DNA from: Streptococcus sp. DD12
GTDB taxonomy: Bacteria > Bacillota > Bacilli > Lactobacillales > Streptococcaceae
Reading direction: 5' to 3'
Assembly: GCF_001578885.1 (NCBI RefSeq)
Contig: NZ_KQ969495.1
Span: forward strand, 403,876-467,875
DNA: 64,000 nt
Translations under genes and position numbers: made by a program
The notes under the pieces: model-generated
Seen by the model: only the letters and a program-made list of their open reading frames with translations
The model's database searches: none
What the model was told of the DNA's origin: nothing
Shown: piece after piece, positions 55,879 through 64,000 of the stretch
How positions within the stretch are numbered: the first letter of the stretch is position 1
Layout: the number at the start of each line of letters is the position of its first letter

Positions 55879-56856
55879 TCAGGCCTTGTCAGCCAGGGCT
55901 TGTGAAGCTGTAATAACGGTCAGTTTATAGACATCGTCTGCGTTACAACCGCGAGACAAGTCAGATACTGGTTTATTGAGACCTACTAGGATAGGGCCAA
56001 TGGCGTCATAACCACCCAAGCGTTGCACCAATTTATAGCCAATATTTCCAGCTTCAATATTAGGGAAAATGAGCACGTTTGCTTGCCCTTTTAGAGGACT
56101 TTGAGGCACTTTTTTCATGGCAACCACTTGATTAACAGCGGCGTCTACCTGTAATTCCCCATCTAACAGTAAATCTGGACGAGCTTCCTGTGCCAGACTA
56201 GCTGCTTTAGCAACTTTATCAACTGCAGGGCCCGAACCACTTCCCTTGCTAGAGTAGCTTAAGAGCGCCACTTTAGGGTCGATATGGAACATTTTCGCCA
56301 AATCGGCTGCCCCTGTTGCGATACCAGCTAAGGCCTCACTATCTGGATCGATATTGACCGCGCAATCACTAAAAATCATGCGGTGTTCTGCTTTTTCCAT
56401 GAGAAAGGCACCTGAGGTGCGCGTGATGCCAGGTTTCGTCTTGATGAGCTGTAAGGCAGGACGTACCGTATCGGCCGTTGTGTAGACAGCTCCGGATACC
56501 ATCCCATCAGCATAGCCCGCATATACCAAGAGCACCCCAAAATAGTTGGGCTGTAGGAGCAAATCGTCTGCTTCTTCAGCAGTGACTTTCCCCTTGCGAC
56601 GGTCCAAAAGTGCTTCTTTTAATGGCTCACGCAAGTCACTAGTGCTTGGATCAATGACAGTAAAGCCTTCAATGATGCCATTGCCATTGAAGTAGGCCGT
56701 CACTTGACTGACATCTCCGATCAAGACCGGATGAACAAGGCGTTCTTTAACCAAACGCAAAGTCGCTTCTAAAATACGATCATCTTCAGATTCAGGAAAA
56801 ACAATTTTTAATTGGGTCCCATTCAGTTGTTGGGCAAGTGTATCGATAATTGACAT
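55879..56856 (-). CDS. pta: Phosphate acetyltransferase
   Basis: Converts acetyl-CoA and phosphate to acetyl phosphate (acetate branch of fermentation). 325 residues: VSGAVYTTADTVRPALQ, SYSSKGSG, and FPNIEAGNIGYKLVQRLGG. Last of relQ-nadK-rluD-like-pta; 26 bp after the pseudouridine synthase gene. Confidence 0.95.
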   Translation of the reverse strand: MSIIDTLAQQLNGTQLKIVFPESEDDRILEATLRLVKERLVHPVLIGDVSQVTAYFNGNGIIEGFTVIDPSTSDLREPLKEALLDRRKGKVTAEEADDLLLQPNYFGVLLVYAGYADGMVSGAVYTTADTVRPALQLIKTKPGITRTSGAFLMEKAEHRMIFSDCAVNIDPDSEALAGIATGAADLAKMFHIDPKVALLSYSSKGSGSGPAVDKVAKAASLAQEARPDLLLDGELQVDAAVNQVVAMKKVPQSPLKGQANVLIFPNIEAGNIGYKLVQRLGGYDAIGPILVGLNKPVSDLSRGCNADDVYKLTVITASQALADKA

Positions 56857-56882
56857 AAATTATCCTTTCATGAGTGAAATTG

Positions 56883-57755
56883 TTATAAAACGGCTTGGAA
56901 ATCCTGAGGAATTTCCTGGTCGCAAGTTAACAAACGTTTCTCAAAGGGCTCAAAAAAGTCCAAATGATGACAATGAAGGGCCTGGCGTGTGATGCCAAGG
57001 TCCATTCGTCCCCCATAAAGGTCATCGCCTAAAAGCGGAAAGCCTAGATGGGAAAAGTGCACACGAATTTGGTGGGTGCGTCCTGTGTGTAGGCTAACAT
57101 CCACCAAAGTGACTGGCCCTAGACGCTGAACGACTCGATAGCTAGTGTGCGCATACTTGCCAGAAGGGTGGACACAGCGCGTGATGATACTATCTTCTGG
57201 ACGTGCAATAGGTTCGATAATCTCCCCATAATCAGGCAAGTCACCGTCACCAGAAACCAGGGCAAAGTAACGCTTATTGATGCGCTTAGCCTGTAGCTGT
57301 TTATCTGCTCGGGCATGCGCATACCCATGCTTGGCAAAAAGCATGAGCCCACTGGTATCTTTGTCCAGACGAGTCACGATATGTATTTGATGGTTTTCAT
57401 AGCGCTGACGTTCATAATACCCTTTGACCGCATTGGCCATAGTGTGACTATGTAAAACACTGGGAATCGAGGCAATGCCATAAGGCTTGTTAACCACTAG
57501 AAAATGCTCATTTTCAAATACGATATCTAGAGGGAAGTCAGTACTCTCTAACTGTGCATTACCGATTTCAGCAGGAATCTCAATGGTTACTTGATCGCCA
57601 GTTTCCAAGACGTAAATAGCATTTTGTTCGATTCCATTGACTAAAATCTTGCCCCCTCTAAATTTCACTTTCGCCAACAATCCCTTGGAAACCTCGTGGC
57701 CTTTGAGAAAGGTTTTGACCTGACAGGGTCGGTCAACTGTAAAATCAAATCTCAT
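56883..57755 (-). CDS. RluA-family pseudouridine synthase
   Basis: Isomerises uridine in RNA. 290 residues with an S4-like N-terminal region and catalytic Asp in TRLDKDTSGLMLFAK at about 131; GRTHQIRVHFSHLGFPLLGD closes the fold. RluD-like by context, but the target site cannot be told from sequence. Overlaps nadK by one base (TAATG). Confidence 0.92.
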   Translation of the reverse strand: MRFDFTVDRPCQVKTFLKGHEVSKGLLAKVKFRGGKILVNGIEQNAIYVLETGDQVTIEIPAEIGNAQLESTDFPLDIVFENEHFLVVNKPYGIASIPSVLHSHTMANAVKGYYERQRYENHQIHIVTRLDKDTSGLMLFAKHGYAHARADKQLQAKRINKRYFALVSGDGDLPDYGEIIEPIARPEDSIITRCVHPSGKYAHTSYRVVQRLGPVTLVDVSLHTGRTHQIRVHFSHLGFPLLGDDLYGGRMDLGITRQALHCHHLDFFEPFEKRLLTCDQEIPQDFQAVL

Positions 57756-58591
57756 TATTCTTCGACCTCACCGATAAAGGCATCACGCACCCGTTCCCAA
57801 AAGCTGGTGTGGTTTGGTGTAGCCACAAATGAAATTTTTCTTCTGTCTAGTTTAAAGGTCAACTGGGCCACATTTTTAAAATTATAGGTTTTATTGTCTA
57901 CTGACAAGGTATAACTGCCCGCTCGTTTTGGAGTGATTTGAATTTTTTCATTTCTCGGGACAATGATTGGGCTACCTAAGGTACGGTAGACGCGATTGTT
58001 GAGGCTAGCTAATTCTGTCAATTGAAGTGCTTCAATTGTCGGATGCAAAACCGCTCCACCCAAAGATTTATTGTAAGCCGTTGACCCTGTAGGTGTCGAA
58101 ATAGCCAAGCCGTCACCACGAAAACGCTCCAAAAAATTGCCATTTAGTTCGACATCTGCCACCATTGTTTTTTCATAGCGCTTGATAGCGGCTTCATTGA
58201 GCGCCCGGGTCGAAAAAAGTCTTCCATCTTGTAAAGTGGCTTCGATTTTTAAAACCGGATAAGAAACTTTCCCCCCACGGTCTTGGCGCAAATTTTCCAC
58301 CAATTGATCCACTTCAAAATCACGGTAATCGGTATAAAACCCTAAATGACCGGTATGAATTCCGACAAACCGCACACGGTCTAATTGTTTTTCATACATA
58401 TGAAAGGCCGACAGGAGCATGCCGTCACCACCAATAGAAATAACAACATCGGGATTTTTCTTGGTCAAATAAAAGTCAGGGTCATCCCTAAGCAGTGCGA
58501 AAAGCCGTGAAGCCACACGCTTACTTTGGTATTTGCCATTAGCGATGATGGCGATTTTTTTCTTAGCGATAGATGTCGTCTGTGTCATCAC
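57755..58591 (-). CDS. nadK: NAD kinase
   Basis: Phosphorylates NAD to NADP. 278 residues (either of two adjacent ATGs). GGDGMLL at about 54-60, the second motif in LNEAAIKR, and [19 protein letters not shown]. Overlaps relQ by 29 bp. Confidence 0.95.
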   Translation of the reverse strand: MMTQTTSIAKKKIAIIANGKYQSKRVASRLFALLRDDPDFYLTKKNPDVVISIGGDGMLLSAFHMYEKQLDRVRFVGIHTGHLGFYTDYRDFEVDQLVENLRQDRGGKVSYPVLKIEATLQDGRLFSTRALNEAAIKRYEKTMVADVELNGNFLERFRGDGLAISTPTGSTAYNKSLGGAVLHPTIEALQLTELASLNNRVYRTLGSPIIVPRNEKIQITPKRAGSYTLSVDNKTYNFKNVAQLTFKLDRRKISFVATPNHTSFWERVRDAFIGEVEE

Positions 58592-59228
58592 TATTTCCTA
58601 CTCCGTCCTTGATATGCCGATTGATGGGATCATATAACAGTTGCGCCTCTTGGATATCTTCTTTAATAGCACTCATTTCCTCATCCAGTTTGTAGGCCAT
58701 TCGGGCCGCGTTTTCAAGACGTTCCTTAATGGCTTGGGGAAAATCTCCCTGATATTTGTAGTTAAGAGAATGCTCAATCGTCGCCCAGAAGTTCATGGCC
58801 AAGGTACGAATCTGTATCTCTGCTAACACGTCTTTGGGGCCGTTGATGGTATCCACCCGATAAGATATAATCACATGATAGGAACGGTAGCCGCTTGGTT
58901 TACGATTACTAATGTAGTCGCGCTCTTGCACCACCGTCATATCTGAGCGCCGTCTTAAGAGACTGACAACTTCTTGGATGTCCTCCACAAATTGCACCAT
59001 CACCCGTAGACCAGCGATATCCTGCATTTCTTGCTCCAACAAGTCAGTGCCGATCCCTCGAAGTGCCATTTTTTCTTGAATGCTCTCCACGGATTTGACG
59101 CGACCTGTCACAAACTCAATAGCTGAGTGCTTCCCTTGCTTTCGAAATTGCTTACGAATCCCACGCAACTTGATTTTGAGTTCACCAACTGCTTGTATAT
59201 AAGGGTCTAAAAATAATTCCCAGTCCAT
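58563..59228 (-). CDS. relQ: Small alarmone synthetase (GTP pyrophosphokinase)
   Basis: Single-domain (p)ppGpp synthetase, 221 residues. RelA/SpoT synthetase motifs: [29 protein letters not shown] and [23 protein letters not shown]. No hydrolase, TGS or ACT domain, so RelQ class. First gene of the operon with nadK and pta. Confidence 0.93.
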   Translation of the reverse strand: MDWELFLDPYIQAVGELKIKLRGIRKQFRKQGKHSAIEFVTGRVKSVESIQEKMALRGIGTDLLEQEMQDIAGLRVMVQFVEDIQEVVSLLRRRSDMTVVQERDYISNRKPSGYRSYHVIISYRVDTINGPKDVLAEIQIRTLAMNFWATIEHSLNYKYQGDFPQAIKERLENAARMAYKLDEEMSAIKEDIQEAQLLYDPINRHIKDGVGNSDDTDDIYR

Positions 59229-59332
59229 ACTACTCCTTAGCCCGCTAATGGGGATGGTTTTCGGCTTGAATTATTTGGTCATTTAAGCCACAATGAATAT
59301 AGCTATTATACCACAAACCGAAAGGAAAACGT

Positions 59333-59896
59333 ATGCAACATCTTGAAATTGAGTTCAAAAGCCTACTTTCTCAAGCTGACTATCAGCAATTAGAGGCCCT
59401 GTTCGAGGACACCACAGCCATTATCCAGACCAACTATTATCTGGAAACACCTTCTTGGGCTATTAAAAAGGCGAAAATGGCCTTGCGTATCCGTACCTTA
59501 GATGATCGCGCCGAATTAACCTTAAAAATCCCTCAGACTGTTGGAAATCAGGAGTACAATCAGCCCTTATCACGCGAGGAAGCAGAGGACATTTTAGAAA
59601 ATCTTCAATTGCCCAAGGGCGACATTGTGTCACTCTTAGAGGAACACAATATCCCGCTCAACCAACTGACCTGTCTTGGGGCTTTAACCACTAAACGCCT
59701 TGAAAAACAGTTTCCAATTGGCCTTATGGCTTTGGATGAAAATACCTATGCCGATCAAAAAGATTTCGAACTGGAATTAGAGGTCACTGATGCGCAAAAA
59801 GGCAAAAGTGATTTTGACGCTTTTTTGAATACGCACAAGATTCCCTATCGTTTTGCCAAAAGTAAGGTAGCTCGTTTTGTCGATACCTTAGACTAA
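59333..59896 (+). CDS. CYTH domain protein
   Basis: 187 residues of the CYTH (triphosphate tunnel) fold: the N-terminal ExExK signature in LEIEFKSLL, ALRIRTLDDRAELTLKIP, and FELELEV near the end. Family members act on triphosphates (thiamine triphosphate, polyphosphate, cyclic AMP), but the streptococcal substrate is not settled. Divergent from relQ, a conserved neighbour. Its 3' end overlaps the converging methyltransferase gene by nine bases. Confidence 0.88.
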   Translation: MQHLEIEFKSLLSQADYQQLEALFEDTTAIIQTNYYLETPSWAIKKAKMALRIRTLDDRAELTLKIPQTVGNQEYNQPLSREEAEDILENLQLPKGDIVSLLEEHNIPLNQLTCLGALTTKRLEKQFPIGLMALDENTYADQKDFELELEVTDAQKGKSDFDAFLNTHKIPYRFAKSKVARFVDTLD

Positions 59897-60640
59897 TCGG
59901 TAAATCCCATAGTGAAATTTTTGATTAGGACGCACCTGACGGTCAAAGCCCAAACGTTCAAAGGTTTTATCGCGAAAATGCCCCTTAAAAATCACCGCTT
60001 CTTTGGCAACACGACAGGCTTCCCTCATAAAAGTATCTGTCAGCTGGTTGGCATTTGCCAAATCAGCTATCCCTGCCAAATTATGCGATTCTGTAATCGT
60101 CTGAGAAAACATGGGATCGCAGTAAACAATATCAAAGGCATTGCTTGCTTGTTCGCCTAAAAAAGCCAAATGGTCGGCATGGACAACCTCAATTGACCGC
60201 ATGGCAGCATCAAAACTCGGCCAACCACTTTCATAATGAGCCAGTCCGTAAGCAACAACCTGCGCAATAAGATTTTGAGACTCTACAGCTGTCACCTGAT
60301 GCCCAGCCTGCGCCATAACGATGGCATCTGTTGCTAAGCCCATGGTGGTATCCAAAATTGTTTTCGGACTCGTCCCAAGTAGAGTTCTCAAGGGGTCATG
60401 GGGTGCTTTTGCCCGCAAGATGGCTGTGTCCGGATGAAATTGCAAAACGGCCTGGCCCAAACGGTGAAAACTTAAGCCTTCTCTGGCCAACAAAAAAAGC
60501 CCATCCCTGCCCTGCAGTAACTTTGTGACAGAGTATTTTCGTCTCGGTAAGTAGGCCCAGCCATTGCGCTTGGCTAGGCCTTCTGCTTCTTCTACCAAGT
60601 CCTTTGGCATGCCTAAACTTGTGGTAATTGCTAGTGTCAT
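59888..60640 (-). CDS. Class I SAM-dependent methyltransferase (RsmJ-like)
   Basis: 250 residues. SAM motif DTTMGLATDAIVMAQAG at about 97-113, acidic VTAVES and the substrate-side VYCDPMF at about 172-178. The DxxxGxxxDA layout resembles E. coli RsmJ (16S rRNA m2G1516), and members are annotated as putative rRNA methyltransferases. Target unproven. Confidence 0.82.
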   Translation of the reverse strand: MTLAITTSLGMPKDLVEEAEGLAKRNGWAYLPRRKYSVTKLLQGRDGLFLLAREGLSFHRLGQAVLQFHPDTAILRAKAPHDPLRTLLGTSPKTILDTTMGLATDAIVMAQAGHQVTAVESQNLIAQVVAYGLAHYESGWPSFDAAMRSIEVVHADHLAFLGEQASNAFDIVYCDPMFSQTITESHNLAGIADLANANQLTDTFMREACRVAKEAVIFKGHFRDKTFERLGFDRQVRPNQKFHYGIYRLV

Positions 60641-60759
60641 ACCTTCTAGTATAGCAAAATTTAAGCCAATCTGTGACAGGCAATGCTAGCTTTCCCCTTT
60701 AATCATCAGCTATTTTTTGGTAGAATAAAGACACTAAACATTTAAGGAGTTCATTGGTC

Positions 60760-61734
60760 ATGGGACAAAAATGTACCGACAGTCAACTGAAACTATTCGC
60801 CCTCAATTCTAACAAGGCTATCGCAGAAAAAATCGCTGCAGCCATGGGCGTGCCACTTGGGAAATTAGCTTCTCGTCAGTTCTCTGACGGCGAAATCCAA
60901 ATCAATATCGAAGAATCAGTTCGGGGACATGATATCTACATTATCCAGTCCACCAGCAACCCCGTCAATAACCATTTATGGGAATTGTTGATTATGATTG
61001 ATGCGTGTAAACGTGCAAGCGCCCGATCTATCAATGTCGTTATCCCTTACTTTGGCTATTCCCGTCAAGACCGTATCGCGGCACCTCGTGAACCTATCAC
61101 TGCTAAACTCGTTGCCAACATGTTGGTCAAAGCTGGTGTCAGTCGTTTGTTAACTTTAGATTTGCATGCTGTTCAGGTGCAAGGCTTCTTTGATGTCCCA
61201 GTAGACAACCTCTTTACCATTCCTTTATTTGCAAAATACTATCAAGACAAAGGTTTTACCGGTGACGACGTTGTCGTGGTCAGCCCTAAAAATTCAGGCA
61301 TTAAAAGAGCTCGTAGTTTGGCTGAATATCTGGATGCGCCGATCGCTATCATTGACCACGCAGAAGACGATAGTAACCGTGAAGAAGGCTATATTATCGG
61401 GGATGTTAAGGGTAAGACGGCCATTCTCATCGACGATATTCTTAACACAGGTTTGACCTTTGCAGAATCCGCTAAAATTGTTCAACGTGAAGGCGCTACT
61501 GCTATCTACGCGGCTGCCAGCCACGGACTCTTTGCAGGTGGTGCGGCAAGTATCCTCAGCAAGGCACCTATTGAGGAAATCCTTGTCACTGATTCAGTGG
61601 CGACTAAAGAAGCTGCCCCAGACCAAGTCAAGTATCTCTCTGCCAGTGAATTGATTGCAGATGCTGTGGTCCGTATCCAAGCCCATGAACCATTGAGCCC
61701 ACTCTTTACCTACACACAAGAGGATGAAAACTAA
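60760..61734 (+). CDS. prs: Ribose-phosphate pyrophosphokinase
   Basis: Makes PRPP, the substrate of Xpt and other phosphoribosyltransferases. 324 residues from ATG 60760, ten bases after AAGGAG (a TTG six bases earlier is less likely). [35 protein letters not shown] and the PRPP loop [15 protein letters not shown]. Its stop overlaps the next start (TAATG). Confidence 0.96.
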   Translation: MGQKCTDSQLKLFALNSNKAIAEKIAAAMGVPLGKLASRQFSDGEIQINIEESVRGHDIYIIQSTSNPVNNHLWELLIMIDACKRASARSINVVIPYFGYSRQDRIAAPREPITAKLVANMLVKAGVSRLLTLDLHAVQVQGFFDVPVDNLFTIPLFAKYYQDKGFTGDDVVVVSPKNSGIKRARSLAEYLDAPIAIIDHAEDDSNREEGYIIGDVKGKTAILIDDILNTGLTFAESAKIVQREGATAIYAAASHGLFAGGAASILSKAPIEEILVTDSVATKEAAPDQVKYLSASELIADAVVRIQAHEPLSPLFTYTQEDEN

Positions 61735-62845
61735 TGGCTTATTTTGACAATGCTGCTACTAGTCCTTTAACTCCTGCTGTTAAAGAGGCGATGTTGGCTG
61801 CAATGAGCATTTATGGAAACCCCTCAAGCTTGCACCAGGAAGGTCGCAAGGCCAGTAAACTCTTACGAGAAAGCCGTGAGAAAATTGCTAGCGCCTTAGA
61901 CGTCCCACCCCACCAAATCATTTTTACTTCGGGGGGACGGAAAGCAATGTGACCGCCATTCAAGGCTACGCTTTAGCCAACCAAGCCAAAGGAAAGCACT
62001 TGATTACCACAGCTATTGAGCATCATAGTGTTCTCCATACCATGGCCTATCTGGAAGAACGTTTTGGCTTTTCCGTGACTTACCTAACACCAAAAGACGG
62101 CCAAAACATTACCGCCCAGCAAGTCAAAGAGGCGCTACGTCCGGACACTATCCTAGTTTCTACCATGTTTGCCAATAACGAGACAGGTGACCTTTTGCCA
62201 ATCCAAGAAATTGGAGCCTTATTGGCTGACCATCAGGCTGTTTTTCATGTCGATGCTGTCCAAGCTGTCGGTAAAGTTCCACTTCATCCTCAGGAGCTAG
62301 GTATTGACTTTTTATCGGCATCAGCCCACAAATTTCACGGACCAAAGGGGGTCGGCTTCCTCTATTCTGCCCCCCTTCACTTTGATGCCTTGCTTCATGG
62401 CGGAGAGCAAGAAGACAAACGCCGTGCTAGTACGGAAAATCTTATCGGCATAGCGGCTATGGCTGAGGCCTTAGAGGATAGTTTGAGTGATGTTGGAACC
62501 AAGACCAAACATATCGAAAAACTCCGCCAAACTTTTTTGAACGAGTTGACGATTCCCTATCAGGAAAATCGTTTGGGACAGGGCTTGCCACATGTTCTCA
62601 ACCTAGGCTTTTTAGGGGCAAACAACAATACCCTATTGACAAGATTGGATTTGGCGGGATTTTGTGTTTCAACAGGTTCTGCTTGTACGGCAGGAACCGT
62701 AGACCCTAGTCATGTCCTAAGCGCTTATTATGGTAGCGACTCTCCACGCCTGACCAGCTCCATTCGGATTAGCTTTGGCGACCAAAATACGCTAGACGAG
62801 GCCAAGTCACTTGCCCAAACCATTAACACAATTTTAGGAGACTGA
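61734..62845 (+). pseudogene. Cysteine desulfurase, split by one missing base
   Basis: NifS/IscS-type PLP enzyme that releases sulfur from cysteine. The first part ([20 protein letters not shown]) runs to IIFTSGG and then ends in RKAM. The rest starts in another frame with VTAIQGYALA. One extra G in the run 61931-61936 gives the invariant SGGTESNVTA and 370 residues, the family length. PLP lysine in SAHKFHGPKG and catalytic Cys in STGSACTAGT are present. Overlaps prs by one base. Probable sequence error. This paralogue is next to prs rather than the suf operon. Confidence 0.92.
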
Positions 62846-62846
62846 T

Positions 62847-63197
62847 ATGGCATTTGAAAAAACCATACATCTTGCGGACTCTCGGGACACTTATACGCTC
62901 AGCCCGACAGTCAAAGCTTATACCCTTCGGGATATGACCTTCACCCAAAAACAACCCATTGGTATCTATGAGTTACAACGCCTGCTCGAGAAAGTCCCTA
63001 ATAGTGGCGATGGCTTTTTACTCAAAATCACCATCAACAAGGACCTAACCGGCTTCAAGTTAACCATTACCGATAAATCAGGCCTACGCCCCGTCAATAT
63101 TTTTAAAACCGAGGAACACAAAATTCTTCAGGAAAAGTTCTACTTTTTGATGGACAGTCTGGTTGAACGCGGCGTATTTGAGAAAATTCCTTCATAA
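62847..63197 (+). CDS. DUF1831 family protein
   Basis: 116-residue cytoplasmic protein of the DUF1831 family (MAFEKTIHLADSRDTYTLSPTVKAYTLRD-like start, VPNSGDGFLLKITINKDL). It typically follows this cysteine desulfurase in streptococci, here one base after it, so a link to sulfur transfer is possible but unproven. Confidence 0.88.
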   Translation: MAFEKTIHLADSRDTYTLSPTVKAYTLRDMTFTQKQPIGIYELQRLLEKVPNSGDGFLLKITINKDLTGFKLTITDKSGLRPVNIFKTEEHKILQEKFYFLMDSLVERGVFEKIPS

Positions 63198-63200
63198 TTC

Positions 63201-63228
63201 AAAAAAACTATCGTAAGATAGTTTTTTC
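63201..63228 (+). terminator. Terminator of prs-desulfurase-DUF1831 operon
   Basis: AAAAAACTATC-GTAA-GATAGTTTTTT hairpin just after the DUF1831 stop. Confidence 0.88.
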
Positions 63229-63249
63229 TTATCACAAAGTGCAGCATTT

Positions 63250-63267
63250 TTGTTGCTTTTTTCACAA
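63250..63267 (+). promoter_or_regulatory. Candidate Rex operator upstream of rex
   Basis: TTGTTGCTTTTTTCACAA compared with the Rex box TTGTGAAANNTTTCACAA: one half matches fully (TTTCACAA), the other only in TTGT. It lies about 40 bp before the rex ATG, which would suit autoregulation by the NADH/NAD ratio. Confidence 0.35.
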
Positions 63268-63306
63268 TCTTTTTTTACAATTAACGAGTATAGAAAGGAG
63301 TCAGCC

Positions 63307-63954
63307 ATGACAGAAGACAAGCTCATCCCAAAAGCAACCGCTAAACGCTTATCCCTCTACTATCGTGTCTTTAAGCGGTTTAACGCTGAAAAGATCACCA
63401 AGGTTAATTCAAAACAAATTGCTGAAGCTATTGGTGTGGATTCAGCAACTGTTCGGCGGGATTTTTCGCATTTTGGCGAGCTTGGTCGTCGTGGCTTTGG
63501 CTATGACGTGCAAAAGTTGACAGCATTTTTTGCCCAGCTCTTGCATGACACCAATACGACAAATGTCCTTTTAGTTGGTATTGGCAATATGGGAAAAGCC
63601 CTCTTGAACTACCGCTTTCATGAACGCAACAAGATGCGTATCACCATGGCCTTTGACCAGCAGTCCCACCCCATGGTTGGTTATACGTCAAAGGACGGTA
63701 TTCCTATTTACCCTATTGACGAGATTAAATCACATGTGATAAATTCTCAGGTTAAGACCGCCATTTTAACTGTTCCATCTGTCAAAGCCCAAGAAGTGGC
63801 TGATATTCTTGTTGAGGCTGGTATAGAAGGTATCCTAAGTTTTTCACCCGTACAGCTCAAACTTCCCAGTCACGTGGTGGTGCAATATGTTGACTTAACC
63901 AGTGAATTGCAGACACTCTTATACTTTATGAACCAAGAACAGGAGGGACTCTAA
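63307..63954 (+). CDS. rex: Redox-sensing transcriptional repressor Rex
   Basis: Represses fermentation and respiration genes when NAD is high; NADH releases it. 215 residues from ATG 63307 with GAAAGGAG upstream. Winged helix ([26 protein letters not shown]) then a Rossmann domain with GIGNMGKAL at about 92. The frame open to 63250 has no RBS. Stop overlaps the next gene (TAATG). Confidence 0.95.
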   Translation: MTEDKLIPKATAKRLSLYYRVFKRFNAEKITKVNSKQIAEAIGVDSATVRRDFSHFGELGRRGFGYDVQKLTAFFAQLLHDTNTTNVLLVGIGNMGKALLNYRFHERNKMRITMAFDQQSHPMVGYTSKDGIPIYPIDEIKSHVINSQVKTAILTVPSVKAQEVADILVEAGIEGILSFSPVQLKLPSHVVVQYVDLTSELQTLLYFMNQEQEGL

Positions 63955-64000
63955 TGGCCAAACAAGTGATTGGTATTGCTGGAAATGAACGCTCAGGGTT
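63954..64000 (+). CDS. Gamma-glutamyl-gamma-aminobutyrate hydrolase-like GATase (5' end only)
   Basis: Starts at ATG 63954, overlapping the rex stop as TAATG, and runs off the window. The visible [15 protein letters not shown] matches the start of class I glutamine amidotransferase-like (peptidase C26) proteins, which follow rex in other streptococci. Only 15 residues are present, so this is tentative. Confidence 0.6.
   Translation, partial: MAKQVIGIAGNERSG

Noticed and set aside
1..64000. CRISPR arrays, tRNA/rRNA genes, insertion sequences, prophage genes
   Set aside because: None found by eye: no regularly spaced repeats, no cloverleaf-like clusters, no transposase or phage-like proteins.

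Overview
This window is a piece of a Streptococcus chromosome (low-GC Firmicute). The evidence is the gene content and order (xpt-pbuX, tdk-prfA-prmC-glyA, coaB-coaC, murB-potABCD next to folC-folE-folP-folB-folK, ylxM-ffh, relQ-nadK-rluD-pta, rex), the single recombinase XerS with an adjacent dif site of the streptococcal/lactococcal type (difSL), and AGGAG-type ribosome binding sites throughout. The order resembles the pyogenic streptococci, but I cannot name a species. No tRNA, rRNA, insertion sequence, prophage or CRISPR array was seen; this is mostly core genome with a few accessory modules.

Layout. 1-2872 (minus): amino-acid ABC importer, its binding protein cut by the window start. 3009-5125 (plus): guanine-riboswitch-controlled xpt-pbuX. 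5163-6060: a PAS-like unknown protein facing a 4-oxalocrotonate tautomerase. 6213-15646 (plus): one long compact operon, tdk-prfA-prmC-tsaC-like-glyA-nucleoid protein-lysozyme-like-ABC exporter pair. 15709-19329 (minus): pgm, then ECF S component (probably pantothenate)-coaC-coaB. 19651-20803: difSL and xerS, marking the replication terminus region. 20953-23400 (minus): queC-queD-queE-queF under a preQ1-I riboswitch. 23416-26640 (minus): an OmpR/HK two-component system with a membrane-anchored coiled-coil protein. 26840-27895 (plus): zinc alcohol dehydrogenase with a probable CcpA site. 27975-32456 (minus): a Bce-type peptide-resistance module (bceA-bceB-bceR-bceS) with a clear tandem operator. 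32658-35417 (minus): an uncharacterised three-gene operon, two alpha/beta-hydrolase esterases plus an ATP-grasp ligase. 35511-40389 (minus): trmFO, vanZ-like, ylxM-ffh, gntR. 40530-42095 (plus): guaA. 42384-51528 (minus): murB-potABCD-bglG-type antiterminator and the folate operon. 51603-53756 (minus): hom-thrB. 53882-55828 (plus): AI-2E-type permease and polysaccharide deacetylase. 55879-59228 (minus): relQ-nadK-rluD-like-pta. 59333-64000: CYTH protein, a methyltransferase, then prs-cysteine desulfurase-DUF1831 and rex with the start of a GATase gene.

A strong technical signal runs through the window. Six core genes (coaB, xerS, the 3' end of ffh, potB, potA, cysteine desulfurase) are each broken or altered by exactly one base in a homopolymer run. 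Correcting that base restores the full family length every time. This points to sequencing or assembly error rather than true pseudogenes.

The parts most worth following up are the ATP-grasp/two-esterase operon, the two-component system with its acidic sensor and coiled-coil partner (each with repeat operators), the xerS promoter that overlaps difSL, the Bce operator, and the two riboswitches.
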